A stretch of DNA of 64,000 nt from NCBI RefSeq assembly GCF_017565305.1, contig NZ_JAGEKP010000003.1:124001-188000 (forward strand), in the 5' to 3' direction. Shown here one piece after another: positions 59,862 through 64,000 of this stretch. The DNA is from Leifsonia sp. TF02-11 (GTDB lineage: Bacteria; Actinomycetota; Actinomycetes; Actinomycetales; Microbacteriaceae). Each line of letters opens with the position of its first letter. The stretch's first letter is position 1. A model generated the notes under the pieces. That model searched no databases, was not told the origin of the DNA, and saw only the letters and a program-made list of their open reading frames with translations. A program made the position numbers and the translations under genes.

Positions 59862-61462
59862 GCTGCCGAGCGTAGTGCCCGGCCGGGCACCGCTCCGGTG
59901 CGCTCGCCCTCCTCGACGACGGCGGTTCCGGCGACCAGCACCCACGGGATGCCGGCAGCCTGGCGGCGCGGCTCGTCGAACGTCGCCCGGTCGGCGACGG
60001 TCTGCGGGTCGAAGAGCACGAGGTCGGCGACGGCACCGGGCGCGATCCTCCCGCGGTCGGTGAGCCCGAGGCGGTCCGCCGGCCGGCGGGAGAGGTGCAC
60101 GATGGCGTCCTCCAGCGTCAGCACGCCCTCCTCGCGGACGTAGTGGCCGAGGTAGCGCGGGAAGGTCCCCCAGGCGCGCGGGTGCGGCTTCGCGCCGACG
60201 AGGATGCCGTCGCTGCCGCCGGTGTGCCGCGGGTGCCGCATCATCGTGCGGACGTTCTCCTCATTGCCCACGTGCTGGAGGATGCCGGTGCCGAGCCGGT
60301 CGGCGAGCAGGAGGTCGACCGCCACCTCGGCCGGAGGTCCGCCTGCTGCGGCGGCGAGGTCCGCGATCGTACGGCCGACGCGGTCGCCCAGCGCGGCGTC
60401 GCGCACGCCGGAGACCTGCACGGTGTTCCAGTCCACGGGCACGCCGTGGGCGCCGTCGCTGCCGACGACGTCGAGCTCGTGGATGATCCGCGCCCGCGCC
60501 GTGGGGTCGCGCAGGCGGGCGAGGGCGGACTCCGGGCCTCCCGCCGCCGCCCAGCCGGGCAGGAGGGCGGCGAGGGTGGTCGACCCGGCCAGGTACGGGT
60601 AGGTGTCGAGAGTGATGTCCACGCCATCGGCCAGCGCATCGTCGATCAGCGCGACGAGCTCGGCGGCGCGACCGCGGTTCACGGCGAAGTTCATCGTCGC
60701 GTGAGTGAGCTGCAGGGGGCAGGAGGCGTGGCGGGCGATCTCGATCATCTCCGCATAGCCGGCGAGGGCGCCGGCGCCGTAGGAGCGCTGATGCGGCGCG
60801 AAGTAGCCGCCGTGCGTCCCGACGATCGCGCAGAGCGCCACCAGCTCGGCGGTGTCCGCGAACATGCCGGGCGCGTACGTGAGACCGGCGGACAAGCCGA
60901 AGGCGCCGTCGCGCATCCCGCGCTCCACCTCGGCGCGCATCGCGGCGAGCTCGGCCGTCGTCGCCGGCCGGTCCTCAGCGCCGACGACGTTGAGGCGGAT
61001 CGTCCCGTGCGGGAGGAGGGCGGCGACGTTCGCCGCGCTGCCCCCGCGGTCGACCGCTGCGAGGTATCCCGCGATGTCCGGCCAGCCCGCATCGCCGGCT
61101 GGGCCGTTCCAGCCGGCGAGCTGGTCACGGAGCACCTCCAGCGTCGCCTCGGTGGCCGGCGCGTACGAGAGACCGTCCTGACCGACCACCTGCGTGGTCA
61201 CGCCCTGGGTCACCGCCGCGAGGTTCTGCGGGTCGTCGAGCACCGCGAGGTCGGCGTGCGCGTGCATGTCGATGAAGCCGGGCGCGATCGCAAGACCGTC
61301 GGCGTCGATCACCCGTGCGAAGGAGGGCGTGATGCGGTCGTCGACGGCGACGATGCGTCCGGCGTCGACGAGGACGTCGCCGACGCGGCCCGGCCGGCCG
61401 CTGCCGTCGAGGACCGTCCCGCCGCGGATCAGGAACGCGCCGGCAGCGGCGCCTGCGCTCAT
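59846..61462 (-). CDS. N-acyl-D-amino-acid deacylase (D-aminoacylase) family amidohydrolase
   Basis: 538 residues. Amidohydrolase fold of the D-aminoacylase type: IRGGTVLDGSGRPGRVGDVL, the metal motif APGFIDMHAHADLAVLD, GTHGGYFAPHQRSYG, DGVDITLDTYPYLAGST, and GGSDGILVGAKPHPRAWG near the end with the catalytic Asp region. These enzymes remove the acyl group from N-acyl-D-amino acids. Starts in the aldolase stop (ATGA). In this cluster an N-acetylated D-configured sugar amino acid is a plausible substrate. Confidence 0.88.
   Translation of the reverse strand: MSAGAAAGAFLIRGGTVLDGSGRPGRVGDVLVDAGRIVAVDDRITPSFARVIDADGLAIAPGFIDMHAHADLAVLDDPQNLAAVTQGVTTQVVGQDGLSYAPATEATLEVLRDQLAGWNGPAGDAGWPDIAGYLAAVDRGGSAANVAALLPHGTIRLNVVGAEDRPATTAELAAMRAEVERGMRDGAFGLSAGLTYAPGMFADTAELVALCAIVGTHGGYFAPHQRSYGAGALAGYAEMIEIARHASCPLQLTHATMNFAVNRGRAAELVALIDDALADGVDITLDTYPYLAGSTTLAALLPGWAAAGGPESALARLRDPTARARIIHELDVVGSDGAHGVPVDWNTVQVSGVRDAALGDRVGRTIADLAAAAGGPPAEVAVDLLLADRLGTGILQHVGNEENVRTMMRHPRHTGGSDGILVGAKPHPRAWGTFPRYLGHYVREEGVLTLEDAIVHLSRRPADRLGLTDRGRIAPGAVADLVLFDPQTVADRATFDEPRRQAAGIPWVLVAGTAVVEEGERTGAVPGRALRSAACAPS
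59869..59874 (-). promoter_or_regulatory. -10-like TACGCT for the RBBP9-type hydrolase
   Basis: TACGCT ends 7 nt before the start codon and lies within the end of the D-aminoacylase gene. Confidence 0.4.
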
Positions 61463-62079
61463 GCGGTCGCGGCCCTGCTGAACGCGCGCGCCCGCTCCGT
61501 CACCGCGTCCCAGGCCGCCGCCTCGATGTCCTTCGCGCTGACCACACTCGACCCCGCGGTGACGGCGAGAGCTCCTGCGGCCATCCATTGCGCGGCGTTG
61601 TCGGCGTGGAGTCCGCCGGACGGCACGAACGGGACACCGGGGAACGGGCCGCGCAGATCCTTCAGGTGGCCGGGTCCGACGGTGGAGGCCGGGAAGATCT
61701 TCACCGCGGCCGAGCCGAGCTCGACGGCGCGCATCACCTCGGTCGGGCTGAGCGCGCCGAGCATGATCGGCACGCGCGCGTCGCGGGCGACGGCGGCGGC
61801 CCCCTCACTGATGCCCGGGGTGACCAGGAAGCGCGCCCCTGCGGCGATGGCCGCCTCCGCCGTACGGGCATCTGTGACGGTGCCCGCCCCGACGAGCGCA
61901 CCGTGCGGCTCGGCCGCCGCCGCCGCGATCACGGCCTCCACTCCCGGCGTGGTGAAGGTGAACTCGACGGTACGGATGCCCCCTGCGGCCAGGGCACGAC
62001 ACAGCGCGGCGGGGTCGTCGATGCGCGGCGCACGGACGACGGCGAGTGCGCGGTCGGCGGTGAGGGTCTCGATCAGCAT
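61459..62079 (-). CDS. eda: Bifunctional 4-hydroxy-2-oxoglutarate / KDPG aldolase family protein
   Basis: 206 residues. KDPG/KHG aldolase: AGGIRTVEFTFTTPGVEAVI with the catalytic Glu, GALVGAGTVTDARTAEAAIAAGARFLVTPG, and AVKIFPASTVGPGHLKDLRGPFP with the Schiff-base Lys. It splits 2-keto-3-deoxy-6-phosphogluconate into pyruvate and glyceraldehyde-3-phosphate. Together with the KDG kinase at the window end this makes a 2-keto-3-deoxygluconate route. Coupled to the D-aminoacylase by ATGA. Confidence 0.92.
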   Translation of the reverse strand: MLIETLTADRALAVVRAPRIDDPAALCRALAAGGIRTVEFTFTTPGVEAVIAAAAAEPHGALVGAGTVTDARTAEAAIAAGARFLVTPGISEGAAAVARDARVPIMLGALSPTEVMRAVELGSAAVKIFPASTVGPGHLKDLRGPFPGVPFVPSGGLHADNAAQWMAAGALAVTAGSSVVSAKDIEAAAWDAVTERARAFSRAATA

Positions 62080-62090
62080 GGGTCTCCTGT

Positions 62091-62138
62091 CAGCGAGCGG
62101 CTCAGCGAGCGGCTCAGCGCCCGGATCAGCGCCCGGTT
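62091..62138. repeat. Four tandem 12-bp repeats
   Basis: CAGCGAGCGGCT twice, then CAGCGCCCGGAT and CAGCGCCCGGTT, with a partial fifth (CAGCGG). They fill the 73-bp space between the PLP-enzyme and aldolase genes. Confidence 0.8.
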
Positions 62139-62152
62139 CAGCGGTGCGTGCG

Positions 62153-63403
62153 TCATCCGAACGCCGTGTCCAGCAGCCCGATCACGCGCGGTTCGGGAGC
62201 GAGGGCGTCATCGACCACGGCGAGCGCCCTCCACTTGTCGAAGGTGGTGCACGGATGCGACAGCCCGAAGCGGATCACGTCGCCGACCTCGACGACGGCG
62301 TCCTCCGGCACGCGCACGAAGGCGTGCTGGTCGTTGAGCGCCGTGGTGACCGCCCCGTCCAGTGGCTCTGCGGCAGCGGCACCGAAGCGCCGGATCGCCT
62401 GAGGGATGGGCAGCCCTTCGTCGTACGGGAGGTCGCGCTTGCCCGCGTCGACCAGCACCAGCCCTGGTTCAGGGTGGGAGACGACGGTCGCCCACCCGTG
62501 GATGGCCGCCCGGAATTCCCGATCGGACGGGATCCGTCCCAAGGGCGTGATCTCGCGGTAGTGGCCGTCGTCGTGGGTGATGTAGGCGCCCGAGCGCAGC
62601 AGCACCTCGACCCGCCGTCCACGGCTTCCGTCGTGGTCGCGCCGCGGTGCGAGGGCGTCGGCGACCTGGTCGAAGTAGGCGCTCCCCCCGGCGGTGAGGA
62701 TCACCGCGTCGTCCGGCGCGTAGAGTCCGGCGGCCTCGATGGCGTCGTGCAGCGCCAGAAGCTCGTCGAGGTAGTCCCCGACGTGCGCGAGCGACTCCGG
62801 GGAGGCGTCGTGCGCCAGCGCTCCCTCGTAGCCGGCGACCCCCGCGAGCCGGAGTCGCGGCGACGCGGCGACCGCGGACGCGACGGCCAGCGCCGCCTCC
62901 ACCCCGCGCGCGCCCGTGCGACCTCCCGCGCCTCCGAGCTCGACGAGCACATCGAGCGGGGCGGGGGTGTCGACTCCGCTCAGCGCCTCTGTCATGATCT
63001 CGACGGCTCGGGTGGAGTCGGCCCACACCGTCAGGCGGCCTGCATCGGCGGCGAGCGCGCGCAGGGCGGCCGGCTGCACGAGGGCGTTGGCCAGCAGCAC
63101 TCTTGGAACGCCCCAGCCGAGCGCGACGGACGCCTGCCACGGCGTCGCCACGGTGATTCCCCACGCTCCCGCTTCGAGCTGGCGGTTCCAGAGCTCGCGA
63201 CTCATGGTCGTCTTGCCGTGTGGTGCGATGCCGACTCCGGCCTCCCGGCACCACGCGGCCATCGTCGCGAGGTTGTGCGCGACGGCGGACTCGCTGAGGG
63301 TCACGAGCGGAGTGGGGAAGTCCCGGAGGAGCGGACGAGCGCTCGGCAGGTCGGAGACGTCTGCCGCCGTGAAGCCGAGTGGCGCGGCCTTGTACTGCTC
63401 CAT
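62153..63403 (-). CDS. D-serine-dehydratase-like / amino-acid deaminase (fold type III PLP enzyme)
   Basis: 416 residues, start with AGGAGG upstream. Alanine-racemase-type barrel with the PLP Lys in GIAPHGKTTMSRELW, then the C-terminal DSD domain (VEVLLRSGAYITHDDGHYREI, VSHPEPGLVLVDAGKRDLPYDEGLP, RFGLSHPCTTFDKW, where the final His and Cys are the zinc ligands of DSD enzymes). Such enzymes eliminate the beta-hydroxyl and amino group of D-3-hydroxyamino acids to give a 2-oxo acid. D-glucosaminate would give 2-keto-3-deoxygluconate by the same chemistry, which fits the neighbours. Confidence 0.85.
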   Translation of the reverse strand: MEQYKAAPLGFTAADVSDLPSARPLLRDFPTPLVTLSESAVAHNLATMAAWCREAGVGIAPHGKTTMSRELWNRQLEAGAWGITVATPWQASVALGWGVPRVLLANALVQPAALRALAADAGRLTVWADSTRAVEIMTEALSGVDTPAPLDVLVELGGAGGRTGARGVEAALAVASAVAASPRLRLAGVAGYEGALAHDASPESLAHVGDYLDELLALHDAIEAAGLYAPDDAVILTAGGSAYFDQVADALAPRRDHDGSRGRRVEVLLRSGAYITHDDGHYREITPLGRIPSDREFRAAIHGWATVVSHPEPGLVLVDAGKRDLPYDEGLPIPQAIRRFGAAAAEPLDGAVTTALNDQHAFVRVPEDAVVEVGDVIRFGLSHPCTTFDKWRALAVVDDALAPEPRVIGLLDTAFG

Positions 63404-63423
63404 CCATCCTCCTGGTCGATTGA

Positions 63424-63440
63424 GTTGCGTGCTGCGCAAC
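63424..63440. promoter_or_regulatory. Inverted repeat GTTGCG-N5-CGCAAC, candidate operator
   Basis: Perfect 6-bp arms in the divergent region between the PLP-enzyme and PfkB kinase genes, 6 bp upstream of the kinase -35 hexamer. The regulator is not in the window. Confidence 0.55.
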
Positions 63441-63445
63441 GCCCG

Positions 63446-63475
63446 TTGCACGATTGCTGCTCTCTTGTCTAGCAT
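63446..63475 (+). promoter_or_regulatory. Promoter of the PfkB kinase gene
   Basis: TTGCAC (63446-63451), 18-bp spacer, TAGCAT (63470-63475), then about 30 nt to the ATG with GGAAGGGGAG as ribosome site. Confidence 0.6.
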
Positions 63476-63505
63476 GATCCCGGACGATCGCGGAAGGGGA
63501 GACGG

Positions 63506-64000
63506 ATGGCGATGCCCGCAACCCTGGTGACCATCGGCGAGGCGATGATCGCGCTGTATCCCGATCACCACCTCCCGCTGTCGGACGCGCGCAGCTTCGG
63601 CTCCGACGTGGGCGGTGCCGAGTTCAACGTGGCGACCTCGCTCGCTCGGCTCGGCCTGCCGACCGCGTGGGTGTCGCGGCTGGGCGCGGACGGCTTCGGC
63701 GACCGCATCCTCGCCGCAGCCGGCGAGGCCGGCGTGGACACCTCCGCCGTCGAGCGCGATGCCGCGCGACCGACCGGTCTGTACGTGAAGGAGCCGGTCG
63801 TCGGTCCGACCGGCGTGCGGACGCGCATGCACTACTACCGCAGCGGGTCGGCGGCGTCCGTGCTCGGTGTGGCACAGCTCCGTTCGGAGCCCGCCGCCGC
63901 CCTCCTGCACGGTGCGGCCCTCGTCCACACCTCCGGCATCACGCCCGCACTCTCGGCGTCCACCGCGGACGTTGCCGCGAACCTCCGCTCGCTCATCGGG
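63506..64000 (+). CDS. kdgK: PfkB family sugar kinase, probable 2-keto-3-deoxygluconate kinase (partial)
   Basis: The first 165 residues are in the window; the gene runs off the right edge. It begins LVTIGEAMIALYP and has the PfkB signature region SDVGGAEFNVATSLARLGLP and WVSRLGADGFGDRILA, then TRMHYYRSGSAAS, a segment typical of 2-keto-3-deoxygluconate kinases. The nucleotide-binding half is missing from view. It would phosphorylate 2-keto-3-deoxygluconate, the product expected from the divergent PLP enzyme, for the KDPG aldolase. Confidence 0.85.
   Translation, partial: MAMPATLVTIGEAMIALYPDHHLPLSDARSFGSDVGGAEFNVATSLARLGLPTAWVSRLGADGFGDRILAAAGEAGVDTSAVERDAARPTGLYVKEPVVGPTGVRTRMHYYRSGSAASVLGVAQLRSEPAAALLHGAALVHTSGITPALSASTADVAANLRSLIG

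Noticed and set aside
60095-63472. Long plus-strand open frame of 1125 codons
   Set aside because: Antisense to D-aminoacylase, aldolase and the PLP enzyme; no recognisable domain.
1-64000. tRNA, rRNA, insertion sequences, integrases, riboswitches
   Set aside because: None recognised on either strand. Promoter-proximal leaders are too short for common riboswitches at most genes, and no transposase motif was seen.

Overview
The window looks like a chromosomal segment of a high-GC actinobacterium, most likely a Microbacteriaceae member of the Leifsonia type. This is inferred from four things. Coding sequence has strongly G/C third positions with many GTG starts. The mismatch endonuclease NucS is present. 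The haem genes are those of the coproporphyrin-dependent pathway (hemY, hemH, hemQ). Many genes seem to start leaderless, with a TANNNT hexamer 6-7 nt before the start codon. I see no rRNA or tRNA genes, insertion sequences, phage or CRISPR arrays.

Layout. 0-11 kb is mixed metabolism and transport: a thiolase end, citrate synthase, a LysE exporter, a PEBP protein, a polyprenol-phosphate-mannose-synthase-like glycosyltransferase, TrhO, a CPA1 antiporter, an LssY-domain membrane protein, a PEP-mutase-family lyase, an AcuI-type reductase and a tandem pair of DUF1304 proteins. 11.4-16.2 kb is a ROK regulator followed by a XylF-like sugar ABC operon. 16.5-28 kb carries a whole set of haem genes (hemL, B, D, C, H, Q, Y, E, with hemA divergent), interrupted by three small envelope-type proteins. 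28-42 kb holds a GNAT enzyme, glycyl-tRNA synthetase, an MprF-like protein with a degenerate rhomboid-like N-terminus, a beta-lactamase-fold hydrolase, an M13 peptidase, an ABC exporter with its MarR-type regulator, and an anchored HNH nuclease with an unknown partner. 42-51.5 kb has a MATE exporter, an M20 hydrolase, a LacI regulator divergent from an MFS gene, a lactonase, nucS, an SseB-like protein, a HAD phosphatase and a small lipoprotein. 51.6-59.3 kb is a mannitol PTS locus (mtlR divergent from an orphan EIIB, HPr, EI, mtlA, mtlF, mtlD). 59.3-64 kb is a catabolic cluster: D-aminoacylase, KDPG-type aldolase, D-serine-dehydratase-like PLP enzyme, and a PfkB kinase cut by the window end. 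Together these could take an N-acyl-D-amino sugar acid, such as N-acetyl-D-glucosaminate, through 2-keto-3-deoxygluconate to pyruvate and glyceraldehyde-3-phosphate.

The least ordinary content is non-coding. Gene ends, above all convergent ones, carry elaborate inverted repeats without U-tracts. Two kinds recur. One is an 84-bp element of fixed length and phasing at 0.62 and 45.5 kb. The other is a set of three TTCGT/ACGAA palindromes whose centres lie exactly 20 bp apart, present five times at 43.5-44.1 kb and once at 51.5 kb. No protein-coding reading explains them.
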